A DNA stretch of 64,000 nt from JBNKFV01 sp050290265 (lineage in GTDB: Bacteria; Pseudomonadota; Gammaproteobacteria; Pseudomonadales; Cellvibrionaceae). Position 1 is the stretch's first letter. Each line of letters begins with the position of its first letter. The position numbers and the translations under genes were made by a program. Location of the stretch: contig JBNKHI010000001.1 in NCBI GenBank assembly GCA_050290265.1, forward strand, positions 115,339 to 179,338. The letters are read 5' to 3'. A model generated the notes under the pieces. It saw nothing but the letters and a program-made list of their open reading frames with translations. It was not told the origin of the DNA and did not search any database. Shown in pieces: positions 33,929 through 42,456 of this stretch.

Positions 33929-34639
33929 ATGTCTGAAGAAGAAGTTGAATTTAAGCCGGAATTTAAACAAAAGTCGATCCGCAGTTATGTGATCAGAGCT
34001 GGCCGTATGACTGAAGGTCAGCGGAAAGCTTTTCAGCGTTGGTGGCCGGTCTATGGGCTAAGCTTATTCAATGGTCCGCTGGATCAGAAGCAGGTTTTTG
34101 GGCGCTTGGCACCGCTGGTGGTCGAGATTGGTTTTGGTATGGGTGACTCGTTGTTGGAAATGGCACAGGCGAACCCGGATCAGGACTTTATAGGTATTGA
34201 GGTGCATCCGCCAGGCGTTGGTCGCCTGATTAATGAAGCCGGTCATGCCGGTGTGACTAATTTGCGCGTTTACATGGCAGATGCGGTAGATGTGCTGGAA
34301 GACTGTATTGCAGATGGCAGTGTTAGTCGTTTCCAGCTTTATTTTCCTGATCCCTGGCACAAAAAGAAGCATCACAAACGTCGCATAGTTCAGCCAGAGT
34401 TTATTCAACATGTGCGACCTAAGTTGGCGGCAGATGGGGTATTTCATATGGCCACTGACTGGGCGGAGTACGCGGAGCATATGCTGGAGGTGATGAGCGG
34501 GGCTGCGGGTTATCGCAACCAATCGCCAGTGGGGAATTATTGTGAGCGGCCTGTCTATCGCCCCATCACAAAATTTGAAAAGCGTGGCGAACGCCTGGGC
34601 CATGGTGTGTGGGATTTACTCTTTCAGCGTTCGGAGTAA
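33929..34639 (+). CDS. trmB: tRNA (guanine46-N7)-methyltransferase
   Basis: 236 residues. SAM motif VVEIGFGMGDSLLEMA (~68-83), then PGVGRLI and the tRNA/catalytic motif YFPDPWHKKKHHKRR. The N-terminal IRSYVIRAGRMTEGQ is also typical. It makes m7G46 in the variable loop. AGGAAAG precedes ATG 33929. Confidence 0.97.
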   Translation: MSEEEVEFKPEFKQKSIRSYVIRAGRMTEGQRKAFQRWWPVYGLSLFNGPLDQKQVFGRLAPLVVEIGFGMGDSLLEMAQANPDQDFIGIEVHPPGVGRLINEAGHAGVTNLRVYMADAVDVLEDCIADGSVSRFQLYFPDPWHKKKHHKRRIVQPEFIQHVRPKLAADGVFHMATDWAEYAEHMLEVMSGAAGYRNQSPVGNYCERPVYRPITKFEKRGERLGHGVWDLLFQRSE

Positions 34640-34727
34640 TCACGTAAACTTTTGCTTGGCTACGTTAGACGCCTGTCTATAATCAGACGGGTGATGAATA
34701 GATAACAATGAGCAGTGAGATATTACT

Positions 34728-34916
34728 ATGCGCTTACTTTTAGCTTTATTGCTGCCTTGGTTGCAGTTTTTTACCATTGGCCGTCCTTTCGCGGGCATTA
34801 TTTGTTTGATTCTACAATTGACGTTGATTGGCTGGATACCCGCTGCTATCTGGTCGGTTTATGCATTAAGTCAGTACAATACAGACAAGAAAATAGCCGC
34901 AATGCAAAACAAATAA
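34728..34916 (+). CDS. Pmp3/YqaE-family small membrane protein
   Basis: 62 residues with two hydrophobic helices (LLALLLPWLQFFTIGRPF, CLILQLTLIGWIPAAIWSVYAL) and the YqaE/Pmp3 pattern of Pro and Gly positions. Such proteolipids influence membrane potential and stress tolerance in yeast; the bacterial role is poorly known. Preceded by GTGAGA and closed by its own terminator, so it is a single-gene unit. Confidence 0.88.
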   Translation: MRLLLALLLPWLQFFTIGRPFAGIICLILQLTLIGWIPAAIWSVYALSQYNTDKKIAAMQNK

Positions 34917-34939
34917 CGTGCCTTAAGAGGCACGTTTTT
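34915..34939 (+). terminator. Rho-independent terminator after the Pmp3-like gene
   Basis: Perfect 9-bp stem AACGTGCCT / AGGCACGTT with loop TAAG, then TTT. It overlaps the stop codon region. Confidence 0.88.
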
Positions 34940-34976
34940 GTTCCTACCCTGTTTAGTCACTTTTAAGGATGATGGC

Positions 34977-35648
34977 ATGACCTTTGTGAATTTGAGTCGT
35001 ATGCGTTGTGTGCAATTTAGCTGTGCGCTCTTGGCAATCGTGTTTTTAGCCGGCTGTGAGTCGACCTATTACAACACGATGGAAAAATTTGGCGTGCATA
35101 AGCGCGATATTCTTAAGGACAGAATTGTCGAGGCTCGGGATGGTCAAGGCGAAGCCAAGGAGCAGTTTAGTTCTGCTCTCGAACGCTTTCGTACTGAGCT
35201 GGCTTTTGATGGCGGTGAGCTGGCGGATGTCTATGACCGACTGAATGCTGAGTATGAAGATAGTGTGGAGGCTGCGGCAGAAGTTCACGATAAAGTAGAT
35301 GCTGTTGAGAGTGTCGCTGAGGCATTGTTTGAAGAGTGGCAAGATGAACTGGAGCAATACACCAACGCCAGTTTGCGCTCCCAAAGTCAGGCTCAGCTTA
35401 AAACAACGCAGCGCAACTACAAGCAAATGTTAGCAGCGATGCAAAAGGCGGAAAGCCGTATGCAGCCGATTCTGGATACTTTTAAGGATCAAGTATTGTT
35501 TCTCAAGCACAACCTGAATGCGCAGGCAATTAACTCACTGAAGGGGCAATTCAGCGGCCTGGATAAAGATATCAAACGCTTGATTAATGATATGGAAGCC
35601 TCTATCAAAGAAGCCGATAAGTTTATTTCTACCCTGTCCGCCAACTAG
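34977..35648 (+). CDS. DUF2959 lipoprotein
   Basis: 223 residues. CALLAIVFLAGCEST gives a lipobox with Cys27. The mature part (YYNTMEKFGVHKRDILKDRIVEARDGQGEAKEQF and later helices) is the all-helical DUF2959 fold, probably a coiled coil at the outer membrane. ATG 34977 has AAGGA 7 bases upstream; the open frame to 34938 runs into the preceding terminator and is rejected. Function unknown. Confidence 0.88.
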   Translation: MTFVNLSRMRCVQFSCALLAIVFLAGCESTYYNTMEKFGVHKRDILKDRIVEARDGQGEAKEQFSSALERFRTELAFDGGELADVYDRLNAEYEDSVEAAAEVHDKVDAVESVAEALFEEWQDELEQYTNASLRSQSQAQLKTTQRNYKQMLAAMQKAESRMQPILDTFKDQVLFLKHNLNAQAINSLKGQFSGLDKDIKRLINDMEASIKEADKFISTLSAN

Positions 35649-35676
35649 ATTAGTCTTTAGTTGATTCGTTAAAAAG

Positions 35677-35703
35677 AAAAAAGCCTCTTAGGAGGCTTTT
35701 TTT
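35677..35703. terminator. Bidirectional terminator between the DUF2959 and SDR genes
   Basis: AAAAAAGCCTC - TTAG - GAGGCTTTTTTT. The A-run and T-run make it usable from both sides, serving the DUF2959 gene (+) and the acyl-CoA operon (-). Confidence 0.93.
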
Positions 35704-35729
35704 GTGCTCGCAATCATAATTCAACCGCG

Positions 35730-36506
35730 TTAGCGGGGCTGCATTCTGATCGCGCCATCCAAACGAATGGTTTCGCCATTGATATAAGCGTTTTCAGTAA
35801 TATGCAGGGCCAGAGAAGCATATTCACTGGGTAGTCCCATGCGCTTTGGAAACTGAATACCGGCCACTAAACCTTCCTGCACGTTTTCTGGCATTGCTAA
35901 TAACATCGGTGTACCCATTATGCCGGGGGCAATGCTGTTGACGCGAATGCCCAGTGCGGCAAGGTCGCGAGCCATTGGCAGTGTCATGCCGACGATGCCG
36001 CCTTTACTGGCAGAATAGGAGGCCTGCCCTAGCTGACCTTCATAGGCGGCAACAGATGCGGTATTGATAATCACGCCGCGCTCTTTAGCTTCGCCAACAG
36101 GTTCATTTTTAGCCATTTGCTCAGCTGCCTGGCTGGCGAGGTTGAAGCTACCAATCAAGTTGATATTGATGGCTTTGGTAAAGTCAGTTAATGGCATCGC
36201 TTTGCCTTCGCGATCGAGTACTTTTTTGGCCGGTGCGATACCCGCGCAATTAATACACACATGAATAGCGCCAAAGCGCTCCATGGTTTTGGCAATGCCT
36301 TCTGCAACAGACTCCGAGCTGGTGACATCAACTTTCACGAATAAGGCATTCTCTGCACCCAGCTGTGCCACCTTGTCGGCACCTGCTTCATCGTTGAGGT
36401 CAAACAAGGCTACCTTTAAGCCTTTTTCAACAAAAAAGTCGGCAGTTGCACTACCCAGTCCAGATGCGCCACCACTGATAACGGCAATTGTATTGTCTAT
36501 CTTCAT
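35730..36506 (-). CDS. 3-hydroxyacyl-CoA dehydrogenase, SDR type (HSD10-like)
   Basis: 258-residue SDR close in pattern to 17-beta-HSD type 10 / type II 3-hydroxyacyl-CoA dehydrogenase: SGGASGLG cofactor loop, the LFDLNDEAG segment with Asp favouring NAD, NCAGIAPAKKV, the extended NASVAAYEGQLGQASYSASKGG active site and APGIMGTPMLL. It likely oxidises 3-hydroxyacyl-CoA, the step after the enoyl-CoA hydratase encoded 24 bases upstream. Third gene of the GntR-echA-SDR operon. Confidence 0.9.
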   Translation of the reverse strand: MKIDNTIAVISGGASGLGSATADFFVEKGLKVALFDLNDEAGADKVAQLGAENALFVKVDVTSSESVAEGIAKTMERFGAIHVCINCAGIAPAKKVLDREGKAMPLTDFTKAININLIGSFNLASQAAEQMAKNEPVGEAKERGVIINTASVAAYEGQLGQASYSASKGGIVGMTLPMARDLAALGIRVNSIAPGIMGTPMLLAMPENVQEGLVAGIQFPKRMGLPSEYASLALHITENAYINGETIRLDGAIRMQPR

Positions 36507-36530
36507 CGTTGCGTCGTCCTAAAGTAGGTT

Positions 36531-37304
36531 CTATTTGAATTTGGGACTTCGTTTTTCCAGGAAAGCGGCTACGCCTTCCTGCTTGTCGTCTGAGTCAAAG
36601 GCTTGGCCAAAAAGTGTTGCTTCGAGTGCTAAACCTTGGGCCAGCGGCATATCGACGCCATCGTTGATCGCCAGGCGTGCCTGCTGCACGGCACTTTGGC
36701 TTTTGCTGATTATTTGTGTTGCGCGCTCTGTGGCTGCCGCGAGGAGTTGTTCTGGCTCGCTGATTTCAGCCACAAAACCAAATTCCATGCCTTGTTGAGC
36801 ACTGAACATTGCACCGGTCAGTGTCATTAATTTTGCCCGGCCAATACCAATATTTCGTGCCAAGCGTTGAGTTCCGCCATAGCCTGGAATAATACCGAGG
36901 GAAACTTCAGGTAAGCCAAAGCGTGCCTTGGTGGAGGCGATTATGAAATCACAGGCCAGTGCCAGTTCAAATCCGCCGCCCAGGGCAAAACCGTTAACTG
37001 CTGCAATACTGGGAATGGGTAATTCTTGCAGGCGTTGAAATGTCTGCTGGCCCATTTCGGCCACTTTCTTGCCATGACCTTCTGGTTGATTGGTAAATTC
37101 TTTGATATCGGCACCGGCAACAAAGGCCTTTTCGCCGCTACCGGTAATAATCAAGCAGCGAATATCCAGATCTGGGACCTTATCAAAAAATTGATTGAGC
37201 TCAGCGAGTACATCTGCGTTCAATGCGTTGAGGGCCTGTGGGCGATTGATATGCAGGGTACCAATGGCGTCCTGTATTTCGAAGGTGAGCGTATTGAATT
37301 GCAT
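36531..37304 (-). CDS. Enoyl-CoA hydratase
   Basis: 257-residue crotonase. The oxyanion-hole segments AFVAGADIKEF and NGFALGGGFELALACD are present and both catalytic Glu residues are kept (Glu113 in GGGFELAL, Glu133 in LPEVSLG), so true hydratase activity is expected. It sits between the GntR regulator (45 bases upstream) and the SDR dehydrogenase, forming a two-step beta-oxidation-like module for an unidentified short or branched acyl-CoA. Confidence 0.93.
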   Translation of the reverse strand: MQFNTLTFEIQDAIGTLHINRPQALNALNADVLAELNQFFDKVPDLDIRCLIITGSGEKAFVAGADIKEFTNQPEGHGKKVAEMGQQTFQRLQELPIPSIAAVNGFALGGGFELALACDFIIASTKARFGLPEVSLGIIPGYGGTQRLARNIGIGRAKLMTLTGAMFSAQQGMEFGFVAEISEPEQLLAAATERATQIISKSQSAVQQARLAINDGVDMPLAQGLALEATLFGQAFDSDDKQEGVAAFLEKRSPKFK

Positions 37305-37349
37305 AATTAGGTGTCCTTTTTAGAGGCTCGGAGCAAGAAGCTCGGTATG

Positions 37350-38006
37350 TTAAAGGTGAATTCGTTGTTTTTCGATATTGAGTCGGGCTCGCACAATGTG
37401 CTTACGCATAACAATTTCAGCCAGTTCGGCGTCGCGTTGTTCCAGCGCATAAACCAAGTGCTGGTGTTCCTTGAATGCCTGGTTGGAGCGAGCAGGCTGC
37501 CGGCTTGATTGATAGCGGAACATGCGTACTAAATAGTATAAATCCTCGCACAGCGTGCGGATTAACATTTGATTACGGCTGCCCTGAATAATTTGGTAGT
37601 GGAAGTCGATGTCAGCGTCAGCCTGAATATAGGTGCCGCCACTGGCTTCCATGTGCTGCTCAGCCATTTCCAGGAGTTGGCGTAGGTTCTGCAACTCCTC
37701 GTGGGTCATATTGACTGCGGCCAAGGCTGCTGCTTTAGCTTCCAGTGCTTCGCGTACGTGATAGATTTCAATGACTTGATCAAGTTCCAGCGTAATAACT
37801 CTTACGCCCTCTCGGGGGATGTAGCGCACCAGATTGAGTTGTTCGAGTCTACGCAGAGCTTCGCGTAATGGGCCGCGACTGATATTGTATTCCAGTGCAA
37901 GCTTGGGTTCACTGAGTTTGCTGCCAGGCTTAATTTTACCGGAAACAATAGCATCGCGAAGCGTTTCTGTGATCTGCCCAGCTATGGTATTTTCTGAAGC
38001 CTGCAT
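37350..38006 (-). CDS. GntR-family regulator (FCD/VanR-like)
   Basis: 218 residues. Winged helix at ~8-75 (PGSKLSEPKLALEYNISRGPLREALRRLEQLNLVRYIPREGVRVI), FCD ligand domain at ~80-210 with the expected metal ligands (DADIDFHYQI, EHQHLV, RKHIVRA). AGAGGT precedes the ATG at 38006. It is the first gene of the operon with the enoyl-CoA hydratase and dehydrogenase and has two palindromic sites in its own promoter, so it likely represses the operon until an acyl-CoA or organic acid is present (inference). Confidence 0.92.
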   Translation of the reverse strand: MQASENTIAGQITETLRDAIVSGKIKPGSKLSEPKLALEYNISRGPLREALRRLEQLNLVRYIPREGVRVITLELDQVIEIYHVREALEAKAAALAAVNMTHEELQNLRQLLEMAEQHMEASGGTYIQADADIDFHYQIIQGSRNQMLIRTLCEDLYYLVRMFRYQSSRQPARSNQAFKEHQHLVYALEQRDAELAEIVMRKHIVRARLNIEKQRIHL

Positions 38007-38021
38007 GAGGCGTACCTCTTT

Positions 38022-38031
38022 TTGTCGACAA
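38022..38031. promoter_or_regulatory. GntR operator 1, TTGTCGACAA
   Basis: Perfect 10-bp palindrome of the TTGTnnACAA type used by FCD/VanR-like GntR proteins, 16 bases before the regulator's start codon and in its transcribed leader. Confidence 0.65.
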
Positions 38032-38060
38032 CTACCGCCATGTTGACATGTTTTTCCGGC

Positions 38061-38093
38061 ATTGTAGGCTTTTGCTTTCTAGATTGTCGACAG
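38061..38093 (-). promoter_or_regulatory. Promoter of the GntR-echA-SDR operon with operator 2
   Basis: On the minus strand TCGACA (38090-38085), 18 bp, TACAAT (38066-38061). The -35 hexamer is inside the second palindrome copy (TTGTCGACAG on the plus strand, 38084-38093), so binding would block RNA polymerase. Confidence 0.65.
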
Positions 38094-38130
38094 CTTTTGA
38101 GGTTTTGTTAGTTGTGCAATCTGATAGTGC

Positions 38131-40029
38131 CTAGTTAGCCAGTCCCCCTTGCGCGGCTTCTAACTCCTCTGTGAGTTCGAGCCAGCGTTCTTCAGCGATT
38201 TGTTGCTGCTCCTGCCATTTTGTTTGTTCTTGCAGTAACTTCAGTAAGTCACCTTTTCGTTCGTCTTGATACAGGTCTGTATCGCCGAGCTGTTCCTCCA
38301 GTGCTGCGAGCTTTTCACTGGCTTGCTCCATGTGTTTTTCGACGCGCTTGAGTTCTTGCGTTAATGGCTTAAGTTGCTCGCGTTGCGCTGCAGCAGCGCG
38401 GCGCTGGGCTTTGCGGTCTGTCGTTTCTGTCGTGCTGGCTTTTTCTATCTCGTCGGCTTGGGCATTCTTTTGTTCCTGGCTTAACCAACGTTGATAATCC
38501 TCCAACGTGCCGTCGAAGGGAGTGACGTTGCCATCATGTACCAGCAAGAAATCATCCACGGTATTGCGTAGTAAGTGGCGGTCATGGGAAATGATGACGA
38601 CTGCGCCAGCAAAATCCTGGAGAGCCACGGTTAAGGCATGGCGCATTTCCAGATCCAAATGGTTCGTCGGCTCGTCGAGTAATAGTAGATTTGGTTTTTG
38701 CCAGGCGATCAGTGCCAGTGCAAGGCGCGCTTTTTCGCCACCAGAAAAGTGGGCGATGGTTTCGAAAGCACGGTCGCCCTGAAAGCCAAACCCGCCGAGG
38801 AAATTGCGAATTTCCTGTTCCGTGGCTTTTGGGGAGATGCGTTGAATATGCAGTGCCGCGGACGCTTGTAGATCCAATGCTTCTAGCTGGTGCTGGCTAA
38901 AATAGCCCAGTTTTAGATGTTCGCCGCAGCTGCGTTCTCCGCTTGTCGGCACCAGTTCGCCAGCGAGTGTTTTGACCAGTGTCGATTTACCCGCTCCATT
39001 GGCACCGAGCAGACCGAGGCGGGTTTCAGGTATGACATTGATATTGACCTTGTTGAGAATGGTCTTACCGGTGTAACCCAGGCTAGCTTCCTGAATACTG
39101 AGCAAAGTTGACGAGCTCTTGTCGGCACAGGGAATACGAAAGTGGAAGGGTGAATCAATATGCGCCGGGGCGATTTGCTCCATGCGTTCGAGTTCTTTTA
39201 AACGGCTTTGGGCTTGTTTGGCCTTGGAGGCTTTAGCGCGAAAGCGGCGCACAAAATCGTCGATTTCTGCTATCCGCTGTTGCTGCTTTTCAAAGGCCGC
39301 CTGCTGCTGCATCAGGCGTTCAGCTTTTTGCGTTTCATAGGCGGTGTAGTTGCCGCGGTAGGTATGTAGCTGGCAAGCGTGAACGTTGATAATTTGTTCG
39401 ACCACATTATCGAGAAAGTCGCGGTCATGGGACACAATCAGCAACGTACCCTGGTAGCGGCGCAGCCACCCTTCGAGCCACATGGTGGTGTCTAAATCCA
39501 AGTGGTTCGTCGGTTCGTCCAACAGTAAAAGGTCGGACGGACACATCAGTGCTTGAGCCAGATTTAAGCGTATACGCCAGCCACCAGAGAAATCAGCAAC
39601 TTGTCGCTGTTGATCCATGGTGGAAAAGCCCAGACCTTGAAGCAATTGTTCGGCGCGATTGCTGGCCTGATAACCGTGAATCAGCTCCATCTCTGCATAA
39701 AGTTCTGCCAGCCGCGCATCACTGGGGTGGCTGTCGATGGCTTCTTGAACGCGCCGTAGCTCGGTATCACCATCCAGTACGTAGTCCAAGGCACTTTGTT
39801 TGCTGGCACCAACTTCCTGGGCCATATGGGCTATTCGCCAGTGATTGGGAATTTGGTAGCTGCCAGCATCTGCGTGCAATTCACCCGTTAGCAGTTTGAA
39901 CAGGCTGGATTTGCCACTGCCATTTGCGCCAATCAGGCCAATTTTTTGGCCGGGATGAATGCGCGCGCTGGCGTGCTCAAGGAGTACCTTGGTGCCGCGC
40001 TGGAGTCGAATGTCGTCTAGGTTAATCAT
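38131..40029 (-). CDS. yheS: ABC-F family ATPase YheS
   Basis: 632 residues, two ABC domains without membrane helices. Domain 1 has GANGSGKSS and SGGWRIRLNLAQAL...LLLDEPTNHLD; domain 2 has GANGAGKST and SGGEKARLALALIA...LLLDEPTNHLD. The linker ~235-290 is the P-site tRNA interaction motif, and a coiled-coil tail (~530-632) follows. Start MINLDDIRLQRGTKVLL is like E. coli YheS, an ABC-F protein that relieves ribosome stalling. It lies next to algP as in Pseudomonas. Confidence 0.93.
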   Translation of the reverse strand: MINLDDIRLQRGTKVLLEHASARIHPGQKIGLIGANGSGKSSLFKLLTGELHADAGSYQIPNHWRIAHMAQEVGASKQSALDYVLDGDTELRRVQEAIDSHPSDARLAELYAEMELIHGYQASNRAEQLLQGLGFSTMDQQRQVADFSGGWRIRLNLAQALMCPSDLLLLDEPTNHLDLDTTMWLEGWLRRYQGTLLIVSHDRDFLDNVVEQIINVHACQLHTYRGNYTAYETQKAERLMQQQAAFEKQQQRIAEIDDFVRRFRAKASKAKQAQSRLKELERMEQIAPAHIDSPFHFRIPCADKSSSTLLSIQEASLGYTGKTILNKVNINVIPETRLGLLGANGAGKSTLVKTLAGELVPTSGERSCGEHLKLGYFSQHQLEALDLQASAALHIQRISPKATEQEIRNFLGGFGFQGDRAFETIAHFSGGEKARLALALIAWQKPNLLLLDEPTNHLDLEMRHALTVALQDFAGAVVIISHDRHLLRNTVDDFLLVHDGNVTPFDGTLEDYQRWLSQEQKNAQADEIEKASTTETTDRKAQRRAAAAQREQLKPLTQELKRVEKHMEQASEKLAALEEQLGDTDLYQDERKGDLLKLLQEQTKWQEQQQIAEERWLELTEELEAAQGGLAN

Positions 40030-40146
40030 GGGCGCGCATTGTACGCGTGTTCAGCACTGTTTCGAAAGAAAGTTCGCATGAAGGGGCAAACGAAGTGGAA
40101 GGCAAGCCTGTTTATGCTTTATTAAGCCAGCTGCGCTGGCGCCATT

Positions 40147-40169
40147 AAAACCCGACCGAAGCCGGGTTT
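40147..40169 (-). terminator. Terminator of the algP gene
   Basis: On the minus strand AAACCCGGC - TTCG - GTCGGGTTTT: stem of 9 bp with one G-U pair, a UUCG tetraloop and a short T-run. Confidence 0.8.
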
Positions 40170-40194
40170 ATACTAAACATGATAGGCATCCGCA

Positions 40195-41211
40195 TTAATC
40201 AAACAGGCTGCCTGTTGAAGGTGTCTGTGGCGTTGGGGTTGTTTCGGTAGCGGCCTCAGTTTCCGTTTTTTGAGGTGTTTCCGATACCGTTGGTGTTGCT
40301 GTGGTCACAGCCGCAGTGTCTGGCGTTGCTGGTTCTTCAGCGGTGCTGGACAGGTTTGCAGTGTGGTCTGCTTGAGGGAAAAGCTCCTGCGGTGCCAGCA
40401 CTGGTGCTGCTATTTCGGGAGTGGGAGCGGCCGGTGCAGCAGCGCTGGGAGGCGTAGTTATTACAGCCTCTTCTGTGCTTAGTTTGGTCGGTTTTTTTGC
40501 CGGCTTTTTGGCAGCTACCTTTTTCGGTGCTGGCTGGCTTTTAGTTTTGGTTTTCGTGGCTGGTTTTACTGCTGTCGTTTTCACCGTCGTAGCTTTACGT
40601 GCAGGCTTTGCCGTTGCTTGTGCAGTATCTTTTGCAGGTGACGCTGCCGCTTTTGGCTTGCGATCTGCCGCTGGCTTTTTCACGGTGGGTGCGGGTTTGG
40701 CAGTGCTTTGCTTTTGTGCAGCCACTTTTGCTTTTGCGGGTTTAGTGGATGCTATGGCCTTGGCTGTTGACCGAGCTTTTGTTGGCGCTTTTTTAACAGG
40801 TTTGTTTTTACCGTCAAAGGCTTTAGCGGCCGCCGCTTCAGCCTTAGCCAATTGTTTAGCCACGGCAATTTGCTGCTTAACGGCTGCGATTTGTGTTTTT
40901 GCAGTCTTCAGTCGCTCCTGACTCTCGGCTACAGATGCATTAATTTTAGCGACAGCAGCAGAGGCTGCGTCCACTCGCTTTTTGTTTGCCGCGGTGGTTT
41001 TGTTTTTTAACGCAGTTTTCGCCACCTGGAGTTTAGATTTGGCCTGAGCGAGCTTCTTTTTGTTCGCGGTTTGCGTCTTTTGTGCGGCAGCCATAGCTTT
41101 TGTCGCTTTGGTAAGCTCTTGTGCACGCGCACTGGCCAGTGACTTCTGTAGCGTAATAATCTGTGTTTCCAGTGTTTCAATAACGTCAAAAGATTTCTTT
41201 TTAGCAGCCAT
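40195..41211 (-). CDS. algP: AlgP-like, histone H1-like Lys/Ala/Pro-rich protein
   Basis: 338 residues. An N-terminal coiled-coil-like half (~1-130, rich in Lys, Ala, Gln) is followed by a basic low-complexity region with KPA, KKPA and AAKP repeats (~135-245) and an acidic/Thr-Pro tail ending GSLFD. Pseudomonas AlgP has the same plan, binds DNA and affects alginate gene expression. The neighbours (yheS downstream, an FKBP gene upstream and divergent, rsd and dsbB beyond) match the AlgP locus of Pseudomonas. The exact role here is inferred. Confidence 0.82.
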   Translation of the reverse strand: MAAKKKSFDVIETLETQIITLQKSLASARAQELTKATKAMAAAQKTQTANKKKLAQAKSKLQVAKTALKNKTTAANKKRVDAASAAVAKINASVAESQERLKTAKTQIAAVKQQIAVAKQLAKAEAAAAKAFDGKNKPVKKAPTKARSTAKAIASTKPAKAKVAAQKQSTAKPAPTVKKPAADRKPKAAASPAKDTAQATAKPARKATTVKTTAVKPATKTKTKSQPAPKKVAAKKPAKKPTKLSTEEAVITTPPSAAAPAAPTPEIAAPVLAPQELFPQADHTANLSSTAEEPATPDTAAVTTATPTVSETPQKTETEAATETTPTPQTPSTGSLFD

Positions 41212-41641
41212 GTTAAGCTCCCGGTTCGCTAATATGTTCGAGGGTAAATGTGCGAGCTACCAGACGCAGAATCCTGATTATCTCGAAATAATCAGGATTG
41301 ACCAGTGAACCCAGCTGGTATGCCATGGTCTAGAGTAGCTGCGAAATTTGTTTGCAGTAATAAATCGGGCGAATCATACCGCCCTTGGCAGGAAAAATGT
41401 ACGTTTTGATGATTAAGTTCACAGACGGTTCATCTGTAGGGTGTATTTTCCCTAGTAAAAGCCACAGCGGTTTTTGCTAGGGTCGATAAGGTAAACTTGT
41501 GAGACAAAACACTGCGCATTTTGAGTTTCTGCGTTAACATCGGCGTCCAGTCAGTTGGTTCTGCCCTGCTTGCAGGGGATGTGGTATTTGCATTCGCCGA
41601 TTGGGACGCTATTTTGGTTGAATAATCTATGGGAAGAGTAC
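41212..41641. other. Intergenic region between divergent algP and FKBP genes
   Basis: About 430 bases. It contains the perfect palindrome at 41270-41299; no gene or clear promoter was recognised in the rest. Confidence 0.6.
41270..41299. promoter_or_regulatory. Perfect 12-bp inverted repeat upstream of algP
   Basis: AATCCTGATTAT - CTCGAA - ATAATCAGGATT, 58 bases before the algP start codon. There is no T-run. It may be an operator or a hairpin in the algP leader. Confidence 0.6.
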
Positions 41642-42376
41642 ATGAAAGTTAAAATCATTGGGGCTTTGTTAGCAGGTTCACTAGTCTTGGCAGGGTGTCA
41701 AAAAGACGCTGATACAGAGGCGGAAGCAGCGGCCACCCAAAAAGAAGTCAAGTTGGAAACCCTGACGCAAAAAGTCAGTTATATCATTGGCTGGCAGGTC
41801 GGGACGAATACTCAGCGTGATAATTTGGAGCTCGATGTTGATGCATTCGCGCAGTCTTTACGTGATGTGCAGCAAGGCGTTAAATCGCGTTTAACGCAAG
41901 AGGAAATGCAGGTTGTGATGCAGGAGTTCCAGACCAAGCAGCAGGCCGCTCAGGAAGAAGCTCAGGCCGTTGTTGCGGAAGCCAACAAAAAAGAAGGTGA
42001 GGAATTCCTGGCTGAGAACGCTAAAAAAGAAGGCGTCGTCCAGTTAGAAAACGGCATGCAGTATAAGGTATTGGTGGAAGGTACTGGGCCAAAACCCAAG
42101 TTGTCTGACACGGTTGAGGTAAATTACCGCGGCACGTTAATTGATGGTACTGAATTCGATAGCTCATACAAGCGTGGAGAGTCCATCTCTTTCCCGTTAA
42201 CCGGTGTGATTGCGGGCTGGCGCGAAGGACTTCAGTTAATGCCCGAAGGTTCTAAGTGGGAGTTGTATATCCCGTCCGATTTAGCCTATGGCCCTGGCGG
42301 TACTGGTGGCCCGATCGGTCCTAATGCAACGTTGATTTTTGAAGTTGAGTTACTTAAGGCGAGTGTTGAAGAGTAA
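41642..42376 (+). CDS. FKBP-type peptidyl-prolyl isomerase lipoprotein
   Basis: 244 residues. Lipobox LAGC with Cys19, then a helical dimerisation part (~35-130: ETLTQKVSYIIGWQVG...) and the FKBP domain (~150-244) with the conserved DTVEVNYRGTLIDGTEFDSSY, VIAGWREGLQLMPEGSKWELYIPSDLAYG. It resembles FkpA/Mip chaperones that assist folding in the periplasm. ATG 41642 is taken since the signal peptide begins there and GGAAG is upstream. In Pseudomonas the same gene separates algP from algQ. Confidence 0.93.
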   Translation: MKVKIIGALLAGSLVLAGCQKDADTEAEAAATQKEVKLETLTQKVSYIIGWQVGTNTQRDNLELDVDAFAQSLRDVQQGVKSRLTQEEMQVVMQEFQTKQQAAQEEAQAVVAEANKKEGEEFLAENAKKEGVVQLENGMQYKVLVEGTGPKPKLSDTVEVNYRGTLIDGTEFDSSYKRGESISFPLTGVIAGWREGLQLMPEGSKWELYIPSDLAYGPGGTGGPIGPNATLIFEVELLKASVEE

Positions 42377-42400
42377 GCTTGCCGGCGTTTAGTCAAAAAG

Positions 42401-42435
42401 AAGAAAAGGCTGGCTCTTGCTGGCCTTTTCTTTTT
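42401..42435. terminator. Bidirectional terminator between the FKBP and WD40 genes
   Basis: 10-bp stem AAGAAAAGGC / GCCTTTTCTT with a 12-base loop and T/A-rich flanks on both sides. Confidence 0.8.
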
Positions 42436-42456
42436 ACGGTGTCGAGGTAGCATCAA

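Noticed and set aside
34064..34603. 179-codon open frame opposite trmB
   Set aside because: Antisense to trmB, no recognisable protein features.
40421..40921. 166-codon hydrophobic open frame opposite algP
   Set aside because: It is the complement of the Lys/Ala/Pro-rich algP repeat region; such antisense always looks hydrophobic. Gene order supports algP.
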